A DNA stretch of 64,000 nt, taken from Nocardia brasiliensis. GTDB lineage: Bacteria; Actinomycetota; Actinomycetes; Mycobacteriales; Mycobacteriaceae. The translations under genes and the position numbers were made by a program. Location: positions 3,410,001 through 3,474,000 of the forward strand of contig NZ_CP046171.1 of NCBI RefSeq assembly GCF_011801125.1, in the 5' to 3' direction. Position 1 is the stretch's first letter. Each line of letters opens with the position of its first letter. Of this stretch, positions 42,014 to 51,320 are shown one piece after another. The notes under the pieces are model-generated. The model saw only the letters and a program-made list of their open reading frames with translations, was not told where the DNA came from and searched no databases.

Positions 42014-43849
42014 TCAGTCCACGCGCGCCAATCGCGCGAGGATGGTCGCCGCCATGGCGGCGGGGTCGCCGTGATCGGGCCGCAGCACGAGTTCGGCGTC
42101 GGTCGGAGCTTCGTACGGGTCGTCGATGCCGGTGAACCCGCTGATCTCGCCGGCGCGCGCCTTGGCGTACATGCCCTTCGGGTCGCGGGCCTCGCAGACC
42201 TCCAGCGGCGTATCGACGAAGACCTCGACGAACGGGATGCCCGCCGCGAGGTGCGCGGCGCGCACTCGGTCACGGTCGGCACGGTACGGGCTGATCAGCG
42301 AGACCACCGCCACCACACCGGCGTCGGCGAACAAGCGGGCGACCTCGCCGACCCTGCGGATGTTCTCGACCCGGTCGGCGGCGCTGAAGCCGAGATCGGC
42401 ATTCAGTCCGTGGCGCAGGTTGTCCCCGTCGAGCAGGAAGGCGGGGCGGCCCGCGGCGACCAGGCGGCGTTCGAGTTCCACTGCGACGGTCGACTTTCCG
42501 GAGCCGGAAAGCCCGGTCAGCCAGACCGTGAGCCCGCGCGTGGCCCGTTCGTCGCGCCCGACCGCGGTGGCATGCCAGACCACCCGGGACGAGGGCAGCG
42601 TCGGGCCGGTGATCATGCCCGCGGCCACGGTGTTGTTGGTCGTTTCGTCGACCAGGATGAAGCTGCCGGTGCTGCGATTGCGCCGGTACGGGTCGAAAAG
42701 CAGCGGCTGGCGGGTGCGCAGCTGAATGCGACCGATCTCGTTGAGCGACAGCGTTTCCGGGCTCTCGTCACGGTGCAGCGTGTTGACGTCGAGCCGGTAG
42801 TCGAGGCTGCGCACCTCGGCGGTGGCCGTGCGGGTGGTGTGCCGGATGGTGTAGGTCGCGCCGGGGGAGAGCTGGGAGTCGTCGGCGAACCAGCACACCA
42901 TGGCGTCGAGATCGCGCCCGGCGCTGGGCCGGTTGTTCGGCCGGCAGATCATGTCACCGCGTGCGATATCGATCTCGTCGGCGAGCTGGATCGTGACCGC
43001 TTGCGGCGGAAACGCTTCGGCGACGGGCTTGCCGCCCGGACCCCAGATGGCCGCGACGGTGGTGGTCAATCCCGAAGGCAGCACCGCCACCTCGTCACCG
43101 GGCTTGAAGACCCCGCCCGCGACAGTGCCCGCGTAGCCGCGAAAATCCCGGGCGTGCCTGCGGATCACGTACTGCACCGGGAATCGGGCATCGATCAGGT
43201 TACGGTCGGAGGCGATGTGCACCTGCTCGAGGTGGTGCAGCAGCGGAGTGCCCTCGTACCAGGGCATGCTCGCGCCGCGGTGCACGATGTTCTCGCCGTG
43301 CAGCGCCGACATCGGCACGAAGGTCAGGTCGGAGACGTCCAATTTCGAGGCGAACTGGGCGAATTCGGTGCGGATCTCCTCGAACCTGGCCTGCGACCAG
43401 TCCACCAGGTCCATCTTGTTGACGCACAGCACCAGGTGCGGGATGCCGAGCAGGCCGGCCAGGAAGGCGTGCCTGCGGGTCTGCTCGACGACCCCTTTGC
43501 GCGCGTCGACCAGGATCAGCGCGAGGTCGGCGGTAGACGCTCCGGTCACCATGTTCCTGGTGTACTGGATGTGGCCCGGCGTGTCGGCGATGATGAATTT
43601 TCTTCTCGGCGTGGCGAAGTAGCGGTGCGCCACATCAATGGTGATGCCCTGTTCGCGTTCGGCGCGCAGTCCGTCGGTGAGCAGGGCGAGGTTGGGGTAG
43701 TCGTCGCCGCGGTCGCGGCTGGTGCGTTCCACCGCGGCGAGTTGATCGGTGAAGATCGTCTTGGAGTCGAAGAGCAGCCTGCCGATGAGGGTGGACTTGC
43801 CGTCGTCGACGCTGCCCGCGGTGGCGAGGCGCAGCAGGGTGGCGCTCAT
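42014..43849 (-). CDS. cysN: Bifunctional sulfate adenylyltransferase large subunit / APS kinase (CysNC)
   Basis: A 611-residue fusion. The first 430 residues are the GTPase subunit: [15 protein letters not shown] near 12-26, [12 protein letters not shown] and NKMDLV. The C-terminal 170 residues are APS kinase with [14 protein letters not shown] and [15 protein letters not shown]. With CysD it converts sulfate and ATP to APS, driven by GTP hydrolysis, then to PAPS. The fused form is the rule in mycobacteria and relatives. Its ATG shares one base with the cysD stop, so translation is coupled. Confidence 0.96.
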   Translation of the reverse strand: MSATLLRLATAGSVDDGKSTLIGRLLFDSKTIFTDQLAAVERTSRDRGDDYPNLALLTDGLRAEREQGITIDVAHRYFATPRRKFIIADTPGHIQYTRNMVTGASTADLALILVDARKGVVEQTRRHAFLAGLLGIPHLVLCVNKMDLVDWSQARFEEIRTEFAQFASKLDVSDLTFVPMSALHGENIVHRGASMPWYEGTPLLHHLEQVHIASDRNLIDARFPVQYVIRRHARDFRGYAGTVAGGVFKPGDEVAVLPSGLTTTVAAIWGPGGKPVAEAFPPQAVTIQLADEIDIARGDMICRPNNRPSAGRDLDAMVCWFADDSQLSPGATYTIRHTTRTATAEVRSLDYRLDVNTLHRDESPETLSLNEIGRIQLRTRQPLLFDPYRRNRSTGSFILVDETTNNTVAAGMITGPTLPSSRVVWHATAVGRDERATRGLTVWLTGLSGSGKSTVAVELERRLVAAGRPAFLLDGDNLRHGLNADLGFSAADRVENIRRVGEVARLFADAGVVAVVSLISPYRADRDRVRAAHLAAGIPFVEVFVDTPLEVCEARDPKGMYAKARAGEISGFTGIDDPYEAPTDAELVLRPDHGDPAAMAATILARLARVD

Positions 43850-44781
43850 CAGAAGTAGCCCTCTCGTTTGCGATCTTCCATGCCCGCCTCGGAGATCCGG
43901 TCGTCGGCGCGGGTGGCGCCGCGCTCGGTGACCCGGGCGGCGGCCACCTCGGTGACCACCTCGGCGGGGGTGGCCGCGGCGGATTCCACGCAGCCGGTGC
44001 AGGTGGCGTCGCCGACCGTGCGGAAGCGCACCGTGGTCTCGTACGGCTGTTCACCGTCGAGCAGCCGCAGAAACCTGGTGTGCGCCAGCAGCATTCCGTC
44101 GCGTTGCACCACCGGCCTGCGATGCGCGTAGTAGAGCGGCGGCAGGTCGATGCCCTCGGCGGCGATATAGGTCCAGATGTCGAGCTCGGTCCAGTTCGAC
44201 AGCGGGAATACGCGAATGTGTTCGCCCGCACGGTGTTTGCCGTTATAGAGGTTCCACAGCTCGGGTCGTTGGCCGCGCGGGTCCCACTGGCCGTATTCGT
44301 CGCGGAAGCTGAACACGCGCTCCTTGGCGCGCGCCTTCTCCTCGTCGCGGCGCGCGCCGCCGAAGACGGCGTCGAAGCCGCCCTCCTTGATCGAGCGCAG
44401 CAGCGTCGCGGTCTGTAATCGGTTGCGCGAGGCCCGCGGGCCGGTGTCCTCGGTGACCCGGCCCGCGTCGATATCGTCCTGCACCCGGCCGACGACCAGG
44501 CGCAGCCCGAGCCGGGCGACGGTCTCGTCGCGGTAGGCGATCACCTCGTCGAAATTGTGTCCGGTATCGATATGCAACACCGGGAACGGCAGCGGCGCGG
44601 GCCAGAAGGCTTTAGCCGCCAGGTGCAGCATCACCACCGAGTCCTTGCCGCCGGAGAACAGCAGCACCGGTCGTTCGAAGGTCGCCGCTACTTCTCGGAA
44701 TATGTGTGCCGACTCGGCCTCGAGCGCGTCCAGATGAGGCAGCTCGTAGGTGCTCGCCGTCGACTTCGCGTACTGGCTCAC
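43849..44781 (-). CDS. cysD: Sulfate adenylyltransferase small subunit (CysD)
   Basis: A 310-residue ATP-sulfurylase subunit. [16 protein letters not shown] near 41-56 is the PP-loop; [14 protein letters not shown] and [20 protein letters not shown] are also diagnostic. It carries out the adenylyl transfer to sulfate in complex with CysN. It starts at GTG 44781, only 10 bp downstream of a KstR-like half-palindrome (44792-44805). Confidence 0.95.
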   Translation of the reverse strand: MSQYAKSTASTYELPHLDALEAESAHIFREVAATFERPVLLFSGGKDSVVMLHLAAKAFWPAPLPFPVLHIDTGHNFDEVIAYRDETVARLGLRLVVGRVQDDIDAGRVTEDTGPRASRNRLQTATLLRSIKEGGFDAVFGGARRDEEKARAKERVFSFRDEYGQWDPRGQRPELWNLYNGKHRAGEHIRVFPLSNWTELDIWTYIAAEGIDLPPLYYAHRRPVVQRDGMLLAHTRFLRLLDGEQPYETTVRFRTVGDATCTGCVESAAATPAEVVTEVAAARVTERGATRADDRISEAGMEDRKREGYF

Positions 44782-44791
44782 ACCGCAAAAC

Positions 44792-44805
44792 TAGAACACG
44801 TTTCG
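44792..44805 (-). promoter_or_regulatory. KstR-like motif upstream of cysD
   Basis: TAGAACACGTTTCG matches the KstR consensus TnnAACnnGTTnnA at every fixed position but the last. It shares the 12-mer CTAGAACACGTT with the site at 45741. It sits in the 52-bp gap before cysD. Confidence 0.45.
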
Positions 44806-44833
44806 ATTGTTGGCAATGGGTGCGCCGGGTCGG

Positions 44834-45730
44834 TCAGCGCGCGGTCGCGGCGGTGACCGGCTTCCTACCGCCCGACGCGGCCGTGACGGCATCCGCGGCG
44901 GCGATGAGAGCCGTTCCGCGCCTATCGATTTCGGCACCCGTGATGGGCTTACCAACGTACATCGTGAGCACCATGTTCTGCCTGCCATCGCCGTCATAGG
45001 TCGGGGCGGCTAGCAGGCTCACCGGATGCTCCTTGCGTGGGCGCAGATCGGTACCCAGGTACACCCGCTCGCCCAGGCTCGTCACCAGTTCGCCGACCAA
45101 TTCGCGCAGTTCATCGGGGAGATCGCGAGCGGCGAACCCGGCCAGCAGGGCGTACAGTTTGCGCCCTGCGGCGGTGAGACTTTCGACCAGATACCCGCGT
45201 TGACGGCACTCGGCGACCACCTGGCGCAATCGTGCCTCGTCCTGCCGCAGCGGCACGGTCGGCGGTTTGGCCAGCCAGGCGTCGAAGGCCGCGTCGGTAT
45301 CCCACAGCACGTACATCAGCCCGACCGGTGGCGCGAAATGGTAGGCGGCGCCGACCTTGACCATCCCGGGGCCGGTGCTTTCCAGCACCATGATCTGGTC
45401 GCCGACCACGGCCGATGCTGTGCAGGTCGTGCGGTATTCGGCGGTGAGTCCGGCCAGCTCGGTTCTGGCCAGTGCGGAGATCGCGAAGCTGTCCTGGGCG
45501 ACCCGGCCCGCGGCGATGAGCGCGGGCCCGAGGCCGTAGGTGCGGGTGGCGGCGTCGCGCACCAGGTAGCCGCCCGCGGTGAGCTCGGTGAGGATGCCGA
45601 GGCAGGTGGGTTTGGCCAGCTCGAGCGTGCGCGCGAGCTCGGAGAGGCCGAAGCGCTTGCCGCGCTGTTCGACGAGGAAATCGAGCACCTGCACCACGCG
45701 CACCGTCGGTGCGGATCTACGGCCGACCAT
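44834..45730 (-). CDS. IclR-family transcriptional regulator
   Basis: A 298-residue regulator. The winged helix is LSELARTLELAKPTCLGILTEL (about 28-49) and the wing follows (GYLVRDAATRTYGLGPAL). The C-terminal IclR effector domain binds a small acid; PVSLLAAPTYD is the family's ligand edge. It starts at ATG 45730, divergent from the DUF1214-like operon with a perfect palindrome between them. It is a candidate local regulator for both. Confidence 0.9.
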   Translation of the reverse strand: MVGRRSAPTVRVVQVLDFLVEQRGKRFGLSELARTLELAKPTCLGILTELTAGGYLVRDAATRTYGLGPALIAAGRVAQDSFAISALARTELAGLTAEYRTTCTASAVVGDQIMVLESTGPGMVKVGAAYHFAPPVGLMYVLWDTDAAFDAWLAKPPTVPLRQDEARLRQVVAECRQRGYLVESLTAAGRKLYALLAGFAARDLPDELRELVGELVTSLGERVYLGTDLRPRKEHPVSLLAAPTYDGDGRQNMVLTMYVGKPITGAEIDRRGTALIAAADAVTAASGGRKPVTAATAR

Positions 45731-45740
45731 TGACCACTCC

Positions 45741-45754
45741 TAGAACACGTTCTA
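45741..45754. promoter_or_regulatory. KstR-type palindrome between iclR and DUF1214-like operon
   Basis: TAGAACACGTTCTA fits the KstR box TnnAACnnGTTnnA exactly, with symmetric TAGAAC/GTTCTA arms. It lies 10 bp before the IclR start and 75 bp before the DUF1214-like start. An IclR-binding site is the alternative reading. Confidence 0.65.
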
Positions 45755-45829
45755 ATCTCAGCTGAGAGGAAATGTACCAGAGCGGTACATATTTGGAACA
45801 CCACAGCGTGTGATTCAACGGAGAGCCTT

Positions 45830-46993
45830 TTGCTGACACAGCCGTTCGCGGACGCCATCGTCGCCGCCGAGCAGATCATCACCGGAGCCGCGCACATCCG
45901 GACCGAGCAGGACCTCGTCGAGGGCTACGACTACCTGGCGGGCAGCATTCGTGCGGCCCTGCAGATGGCGTGGGCCTATGAGCGAGACTTCCCGTTCTTC
46001 GTGCGATCCACCGGCCCCTACACGAAGATGGGCCTGGACAACCCGGACACGCTCTACTTCCACTCGTACCTGCGCCCGGACGCCGAATACATCGTCACCG
46101 GAAAGCGGGGCAGTACAAGGGATCTCAGCTTTCAGGTGTTGAACGGGAACTATTCGCCGGTCGACGTGCCGGACAGCCTCACCGCCTTCGACGACCGATC
46201 GCTGGAGGTGGCGCCGGACGGGTCCTTCCAGCTGCGGCTCGGCCCCGGTCCGGCCCGCCCGGGCTACGTCCATCTCGCGCCGGACTCCGCGATGCTGGTG
46301 ATCCGTGAGGTGTACAGCGATTGGACCAACGAGCGGCCGGGCACCGTGCGGATCGCCCGGGTCGACGGTCTCGGCGCCGCCCCGCCGCCGCTGACCAAGG
46401 ACCTGCTCACCAAGCGCTACGGCGTGGCGGGCAAGATGCTGATCTCGCGCCTGCAGACCTTCCTGGCCTTCCCCGAGTGGTTCTACCTGAATCTGCCGGT
46501 GAACACGATGACCGAGCCGCGCGCCACCCCGGGCGGTCTCACCACCCAGTTCTCCTCGGCCGGGCACTACGAGCTGTCCGACGATCAGGCGATGATCATC
46601 ACGGTGCCGAAATCCGATGCGCCGTACCAGGGTTTCCAGCTGGGCAGCATGTGGTATCTGTCGCTGGACTACATCAACCATCAGACCAGCCTGACCGCGG
46701 ACCAGGCGCGGGTGGACCCGGACGGCATGATCCGGCTCGTGGTCAGCGAGCGTGATCCCGGGCTGGCCAACTGGATCGAACGCACCGGGCACGACCGGGG
46801 CTATCTCCAGTTCCGCTGGCAGCGGCTGTCACGGGAGATGAAGCCGGAGGACGGCCCGACGGTGGAGGTGGTCCCGGTCGCCGAACTGGGACAACGACTT
46901 CCGTTCTATGACCAGGCGCGCGTCACGCCGCAGCAGTGGCGCGCTCGAATCGCGGCCCGGCAGGCCGCGGTCGCGGAAAGGATGCTCGGCTGA
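45830..46993 (+). CDS. DUF1214-like protein, probable Rv3531c counterpart
   Basis: A 387-residue soluble protein. The second half has the DUF1214-like pattern (SMWYLSLDYINHQTSLT, DPDGMIRLVVSERDPGLANWI). The start is TTG at 45830 preceded by CGGAGAG; other starts in frame lack a ribosome site. Gene order (this gene, then an SDR, then a sulfotransferase-like gene) is that of mycobacterial Rv3531c-Rv3530c-Rv3529c, which I recall as KstR-controlled. Biochemical function unknown; a role in steroid or lipid degradation is inferred. Confidence 0.75.
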   Translation: MLTQPFADAIVAAEQIITGAAHIRTEQDLVEGYDYLAGSIRAALQMAWAYERDFPFFVRSTGPYTKMGLDNPDTLYFHSYLRPDAEYIVTGKRGSTRDLSFQVLNGNYSPVDVPDSLTAFDDRSLEVAPDGSFQLRLGPGPARPGYVHLAPDSAMLVIREVYSDWTNERPGTVRIARVDGLGAAPPPLTKDLLTKRYGVAGKMLISRLQTFLAFPEWFYLNLPVNTMTEPRATPGGLTTQFSSAGHYELSDDQAMIITVPKSDAPYQGFQLGSMWYLSLDYINHQTSLTADQARVDPDGMIRLVVSERDPGLANWIERTGHDRGYLQFRWQRLSREMKPEDGPTVEVVPVAELGQRLPFYDQARVTPQQWRARIAARQAAVAERMLG

Positions 46994-47769
46994 TGTTGTT
47001 GCAGGACAAGGTTGTCGTGGTCTCCGGTATCGGTCCCGGGCTCGGCCGTGCCATCGCGGTGCAGAGCGCCAAGGCCGGTGCCGATGTGGTGCTCGCGTCC
47101 CGGACCGAGTCCCGGCTCACCGAGGTGGCCAAGGAGATCAGCGAACTCGGCAGGCGCGCGGTGGTGGTGCCCACCGACATCAACGACGAGGCCGCCGCGA
47201 TCAATCTGGTGCAGGCCGCGCAGGGCGCGTTCGGCCGGGTGGACACGCTGGTGAACAACGCCTTCGCCATCCCGCCGATCGCGGATTTGGCCGAGGTCGA
47301 TCTGGACCAGGTGCGCGCCGGTTTCGAGACGAATGTGCTTGCGGCACTGCGCTTGACTCGGCTTTTCGTGCCCGCGCTCGCCGAGTCGAAGGGCTCGGTG
47401 GTGATGATCAACTCGGCCGTGCTGCGGCACTCGCGGCGTACCTTCGGCCCCTACAAGATGGCCAAGGCGAGCCTGCTCGCACTGGCGCAGAGCCTGGCCA
47501 CCGAGCTCGGCCCGCGCGGCATCCGGGTGAATACCATTGCCCCCGGCTATATCTGGGCCGACAACCTGAAGTGGTACTTCAACTATCTCGCCGAGCAGCG
47601 CGGCATTACCGCCGAGCAGGTGTACGCGGAGACGGCCGAGACCATCGACCTGCGCAAGCTGCCCGAACCCGACGAGATCGCCGACGCGGTCGTGTTCTTC
47701 GCCTCGGCCATGGCGCGCGCGATCACCGGCGCCTGCCTGGACGTCAATGGCGGCGAATACCACCACTAG
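46993..47769 (+). CDS. Short-chain dehydrogenase, probable Rv3530c counterpart
   Basis: A 258-residue classical SDR. The nucleotide loop is SGIGPGLGRAIA near 11-22, followed by NNAFAIPP; the active site is Tyr-Lys in GPYKMAKASLL, preceded by the serine of INSAVLR. The end (FFASAMARAITGACLDVNGG) is canonical. The ATG at 46993 shares a base with the preceding stop, so translation is coupled. Substrate unknown; by neighbourhood possibly a steroid or acyl-CoA hydroxyl group. Confidence 0.9.
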   Translation: MLLQDKVVVVSGIGPGLGRAIAVQSAKAGADVVLASRTESRLTEVAKEISELGRRAVVVPTDINDEAAAINLVQAAQGAFGRVDTLVNNAFAIPPIADLAEVDLDQVRAGFETNVLAALRLTRLFVPALAESKGSVVMINSAVLRHSRRTFGPYKMAKASLLALAQSLATELGPRGIRVNTIAPGYIWADNLKWYFNYLAEQRGITAEQVYAETAETIDLRKLPEPDEIADAVVFFASAMARAITGACLDVNGGEYHH

Positions 47770-47801
47770 CCGGAATGCCCCGGCAACACAGAGGAGATGA
47801 A

Positions 47802-48965
47802 GTGATCGGTAGGGACGACGTCGGCACCATCGACGATCTGCACGCCTCGGCGACCAAGGTCGTCGGGCTGGACGATTTCGGTACCGACGACTACCGCGCG
47901 GGGCTCGAGGTCCTGCTGGAGTCCTACGCCAAGGACGCGGAGCTTACTCCGTTCGGCAACAAGGTGAACCGCGCTTTCCTGCGCGGGGCGCTGATTGCCC
48001 GGCTGCTCAGTGAGGCGGCCTGGCAACGCTTTCCCGAACACGCCGAGGTCGCGATCGAGCGTCCGATCTTCGTGACCGGGCTGCCGCGCTCGGGCACGAC
48101 CGCGGTGCACCGGCTGCTCAACGCGGACCCGGCGCATCAGGGACTGGAGATGTGGCTGACCGAGATGCCGCAGCCCCGCCCGCCCCGGGACACCTGGGCG
48201 AGCGACCCGGTGTACCAGCGGATCGAGGCGGCGTTCGACAAGCACCACATCGAACATCCCGAATTCATGGGCGTGCACCACATTTCGGCCGATCAGGTGG
48301 AGGAGTGCTGGCAGCTGCTGCGCCAGTCGGCGATGTCGGTCTCCTACGAATGTCTCGGGTACCTACCGGGTTACTCCGAATGGCTGCGCGCGCAGGACTG
48401 GACCCCGGCTTACCGCAGGCATCGCCGCAACCTGCAACTGATCGGGCTGCCCGACGCCGAACGGCGCTGGGTGCTGAAGAATCCGAGCCACCTGTTCGCG
48501 CTCGACGCGATCTTCGAGGTGTATCCGGACGCGTTGATCATCCAGATGCACCGCGATCCCCGGACCATCATCGCCTCGGTGTGCAGCCTCAACGAACAGG
48601 CCTCGGCGGGGTGGTCGGAGAAGTTCCGCGGCCCGGTGGTCGGCGCCGCGCAGCTGGACCTCTGGGCCCGCGGGGCCGACCGCTTCCTGGCGGATCGGCA
48701 GCGCCACAACGCCGCTCAGTTCTGCGATGTGTACTACGACGACTTCGTCGCGGATCCGATCGGCACCGTGAGCGCGATCTACCGGCATTTCGACCTGCCG
48801 CAGAGCGCGCAGGCCACCACCGCGATGGCGGCACTGCACGCCGAAACGACCTCTGGGGCAGCGCGTCCCGCGCATCGGTACACGCTGGAGGAGTTCGGGC
48901 TCACCGCCGAACAGGTCGACGCCCGTTTCGCCGGCTACCGGGCCGAGCACTTTCCGAAGGGCTGA
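47802..48965 (+). CDS. Sulfotransferase-family protein, probable Rv3529c counterpart
   Basis: A 387-residue protein. FVTGLPRSGTTAVHRLL near 90-106 is the 5'-phosphosulfate (PSB) loop; a later RDPRTIIAS is the 3'-phosphate region. The fold needs PAPS, the product of the CysDNC pathway encoded 3 kb away. It starts at GTG after GAGGAGATGAA. Family members sulfate or, in some cases, only bind lipids and sterols. The third gene of the KstR-like operon. Confidence 0.85.
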   Translation: MIGRDDVGTIDDLHASATKVVGLDDFGTDDYRAGLEVLLESYAKDAELTPFGNKVNRAFLRGALIARLLSEAAWQRFPEHAEVAIERPIFVTGLPRSGTTAVHRLLNADPAHQGLEMWLTEMPQPRPPRDTWASDPVYQRIEAAFDKHHIEHPEFMGVHHISADQVEECWQLLRQSAMSVSYECLGYLPGYSEWLRAQDWTPAYRRHRRNLQLIGLPDAERRWVLKNPSHLFALDAIFEVYPDALIIQMHRDPRTIIASVCSLNEQASAGWSEKFRGPVVGAAQLDLWARGADRFLADRQRHNAAQFCDVYYDDFVADPIGTVSAIYRHFDLPQSAQATTAMAALHAETTSGAARPAHRYTLEEFGLTAEQVDARFAGYRAEHFPKG

Positions 48966-48978
48966 ACGCGCGGCGGTG

Positions 48979-49653
48979 TCACGGCTGGCCGGGCTTCAGC
49001 ACGATGAACAGTCCGTGCGCCTCGGCGCAGAGGCGCTCACCGTCGTGCAGGGTGGCGTGCACATAGACCTTGCGGCCATCCTGGCGCTCGGCCCAGGCGT
49101 GCGCCTTCAGTTCGGTGTTCAACGGTGTGATAGAGCGGTAATCGACAGTGAGCGAGGCGGTTCTGGTCACCGCGCGGGCGTGCATGGCGGCGGCCATACC
49201 GAGCAGATCGTCGAAGCTGAGCGCGATGTGCCCGCCGTGTGCGGCGCTGTTGCCGCCCAGGTGGAAGGTGCGGAAGGTGACGCGGGCGTGCACGCCGTCC
49301 TTGCTCGCGTGGTCGACGACGTAGGGCGGCAATGTGATGTTGCCCCGGGCGGGCAAGTCGTGCCGGGTCCAGTTCGGTGTGGACCACTCGTCTACCCGAG
49401 CCGCGTCGAGCTTGTCGTTGAGCTCCTTGAGCAGGCCGATCGTCTCCACCGCGAGCTCGTCGGACGGGCAGGCCAGGCGCACGCGGTCCATCAGCCCGCG
49501 CACCTGTTCGACGAACTCCCCGTAGTGCGGTCCGCCGCGTTCGATATCGGCGCCTTGTTCTTCGCGCGCGTTGATCAGCGCGGACATCGGCCGGAACGCG
49601 CCCTCGTGGTGCTCCTTGTTCGGCAGCGAGGCACCGGCCTGCTCTTCGTTCAT
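48979..49653 (-). CDS. PaaI-like hot-dog thioesterase
   Basis: A 224-residue protein. The C-terminal 120 residues are a 4HBT/PaaI domain: GNSAAHGGHIALSFDDLLGMAA with the catalytic His-Gly and Asp, then TASLTVDYRSITPLNTELKA. The N-terminal 90 residues are helical and acidic, as in mycobacterial PaaI-like proteins linked to KstR. It starts at ATG 49653 with a KstR-like motif immediately upstream. It converges with the sulfotransferase gene. Probably hydrolyses an acyl-CoA. Confidence 0.88.
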   Translation of the reverse strand: MNEEQAGASLPNKEHHEGAFRPMSALINAREEQGADIERGGPHYGEFVEQVRGLMDRVRLACPSDELAVETIGLLKELNDKLDAARVDEWSTPNWTRHDLPARGNITLPPYVVDHASKDGVHARVTFRTFHLGGNSAAHGGHIALSFDDLLGMAAAMHARAVTRTASLTVDYRSITPLNTELKAHAWAERQDGRKVYVHATLHDGERLCAEAHGLFIVLKPGQP

Positions 49654-49654
49654 A

Positions 49655-49668
49655 AGGAACACGTTATA
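49655..49668 (-). promoter_or_regulatory. KstR-like motif at the thioesterase start
   Basis: AGGAACACGTTATA differs from TnnAACnnGTTnnA at one fixed position. It lies 2 bp upstream of the start codon, where repression of a leaderless or short-leader transcript would be effective. Confidence 0.45.
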
Positions 49669-49806
49669 GGTTGCCGTCGGAATGCTCGCGCCGCAGGGGC
49701 CGCGCGTGTCCCGTGGCCTAGGCTGATCGGCAGCGGCGGGTGCCGGGCCGATCGGGTCCGGAGTTCGGCGCGCGGACCGGTCCCGCTGGCGAAAGGCTAT
49801 GGATAG

Positions 49807-50460
49807 ATGGGTATTACGGCGGTTGTCTTCGATATGGACGGCGTGCTGATCGACTCCGAGCCGGTGTGGGAACAGGTGCGCCGTGCCTACGTCGCCGACA
49901 AGGGCGGGCGGTGGCTGCCCGATACCCAGCAGCGGCTGATGGGCATGAGCACCCGGGAATGGTCGGAATACCTGAGCACCGATCTCCAGGTCGGGGAAGC
50001 GCCGGAGACCGTGGCGCGCGAGGTCATCGAGCAGATGGCCGCGCACTACGACCGCGCGGTGCCGCTGCTGCCCGGCGCGGTCGACGCTGTCCAGCGGATG
50101 AGCGAGCGGTGGCCGATCGGTGTGGCGAGTTCGTCCCCGCGCTCGTTGATCGATGTCGTCCTGGGTCGCACCGGGCTGATCGAGTTCTTCACCGGCACCC
50201 TGTCGACCGAGGAGGTCGAGCGCGGCAAGCCCGCGCCCGATGTCTACCTCGCGGCGGCCGAGCTGCTCCGGCAACGGCCGACCGACTGTGCGGCAGTGGA
50301 GGATTCGAGCAACGGCATCCGCGCCGCGCATGCCGCTGGCCTGCGCGTGATCGCCGCGCCGCGGCCGGAGTATCCGCCCGCGGCCGACGCGCTCGACCTG
50401 GCCGCGCGGGTGATCGACGACCTCGCTCAGCTCACCCCCGCAGTGGTCGACGGCGCGTAG
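49807..50460 (+). CDS. HAD-superfamily phosphatase/phosphoglucomutase-like
   Basis: A 217-residue HAD subfamily IA enzyme. The nucleophile motif is FDMDGVLIDSEP (residues 8-19) and the second Asp acts as acid/base; ASSSPRSLID is motif II, GKPAPDVYL is motif III and EDSSNGIRAA is motif IV. Substrates of relatives are small sugar phosphates. It starts at ATG 49807. Single gene; nothing nearby fixes the substrate. Confidence 0.9.
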   Translation: MGITAVVFDMDGVLIDSEPVWEQVRRAYVADKGGRWLPDTQQRLMGMSTREWSEYLSTDLQVGEAPETVAREVIEQMAAHYDRAVPLLPGAVDAVQRMSERWPIGVASSSPRSLIDVVLGRTGLIEFFTGTLSTEEVERGKPAPDVYLAAAELLRQRPTDCAAVEDSSNGIRAAHAAGLRVIAAPRPEYPPAADALDLAARVIDDLAQLTPAVVDGA

Positions 50461-50559
50461 GCGCGCTCACGGGGTGGGCGGCTCCGGTAGCGGGGTGGTG
50501 AGCAGGGTGCGGGCGGCGGCGGGCAGGTCGATGTCCAGCCAGTCCGGCAGCGCGGAACT

Positions 50560-50934
50560 GTGCGCGTGGAGCGTTTGTCCTATATCGATGAGCATGCCAG
50601 ATCGATCGATGCGAACCGCGACCGGGTCTGGCGAGCGCTGTTGAAAGTCCTCTGCGAGAACCCGGCCGATCCGTCGACGGTGCCCGCCGGATTCGGGCTC
50701 GACGCCGCCGAGGAACCGAGCAGGCTGGCGCTGAGCGGGCGGCACTGGTTCTCCCGCTACGCCCTGATCTTCGAGCTCGATGAGCAGGGGGCGAACCGCA
50801 CCCGGCTGCGTGCCAGGTCGCTCGCGAATTTCCCTGGCCCGCACGGCAAGATCTATCGCGCCCTGGTGATCGGCAGCGGCGGCCACCGGCTGGTGGTGCG
50901 CCGGATGCTGCGCCGGATCGAGGCCGCGGCATGA
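50560..50934 (+). CDS. SRPBCC/DUF2867-like small protein
   Basis: A 124-residue protein starting at GTG. It reads VWRALLKVLCENP, RLALSGRHWFSRYALIFEL and TRLRARSLANFPGPHGKIYRALVIGSGGHR, a helix-grip fold close to DUF2867-type proteins. No ligand can be assigned. About 100 bp before it hold no gene that I can support. Confidence 0.6.
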   Translation: MRVERLSYIDEHARSIDANRDRVWRALLKVLCENPADPSTVPAGFGLDAAEEPSRLALSGRHWFSRYALIFELDEQGANRTRLRARSLANFPGPHGKIYRALVIGSGGHRLVVRRMLRRIEAAA

Positions 50935-51145
50935 GAAGCCCGCCGAGGTGTGTCGGCTCGTCGGCCACTTCCTCGCCACCGAAGCGACACCTACCTGGCA
51001 GCCGATTCGGCGGGCCTGACTGGGTGTCTCGCGTGTGGCGTGCCGGTGGCGTACACCGTGGCGGTCTTTGCGGTGGCGCGACATTTGGGCAAACTGTGCG
51101 GTAACGGTGGTCACCGCGGCGGCGCGGCGGTTCATGCTGGGCGGT

Positions 51146-51307
51146 ATGGACTTCATGAAACCGGCGGAGGAGCTGTTGGCGCAGGTTTCGGCCCGCTTCG
51201 GCTCGGCGGAGGCGTTCCTGGCGAAGTTGGCCGAGGTGAAGACCGCCCTGCTCGACGACGACACCATCGAGCTACCCCGCGGCATCGGCGGTCTGCCGAA
51301 CAGCTAG
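51146..51307 (+). CDS. Very small hypothetical protein
   Basis: A 53-residue, mainly helical, acidic protein (MDFMKPAEELLAQVSARFG, LAKLAEVKTALL). ATG at 51146 is preferred; an in-frame ATG 12 bases upstream is the alternative. No family recognised. The 211 bp before it (50935-51145) hold nothing else that I can support. Confidence 0.4.
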   Translation: MDFMKPAEELLAQVSARFGSAEAFLAKLAEVKTALLDDDTIELPRGIGGLPNS

Positions 51308-51320
51308 GGCGATATCGCAG

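Noticed and set aside
50467..50595. 42-residue minus-strand ORF overlapping the SRPBCC start
   Set aside because: It overlaps the better-supported + strand gene, and nothing resembling it is known to me.
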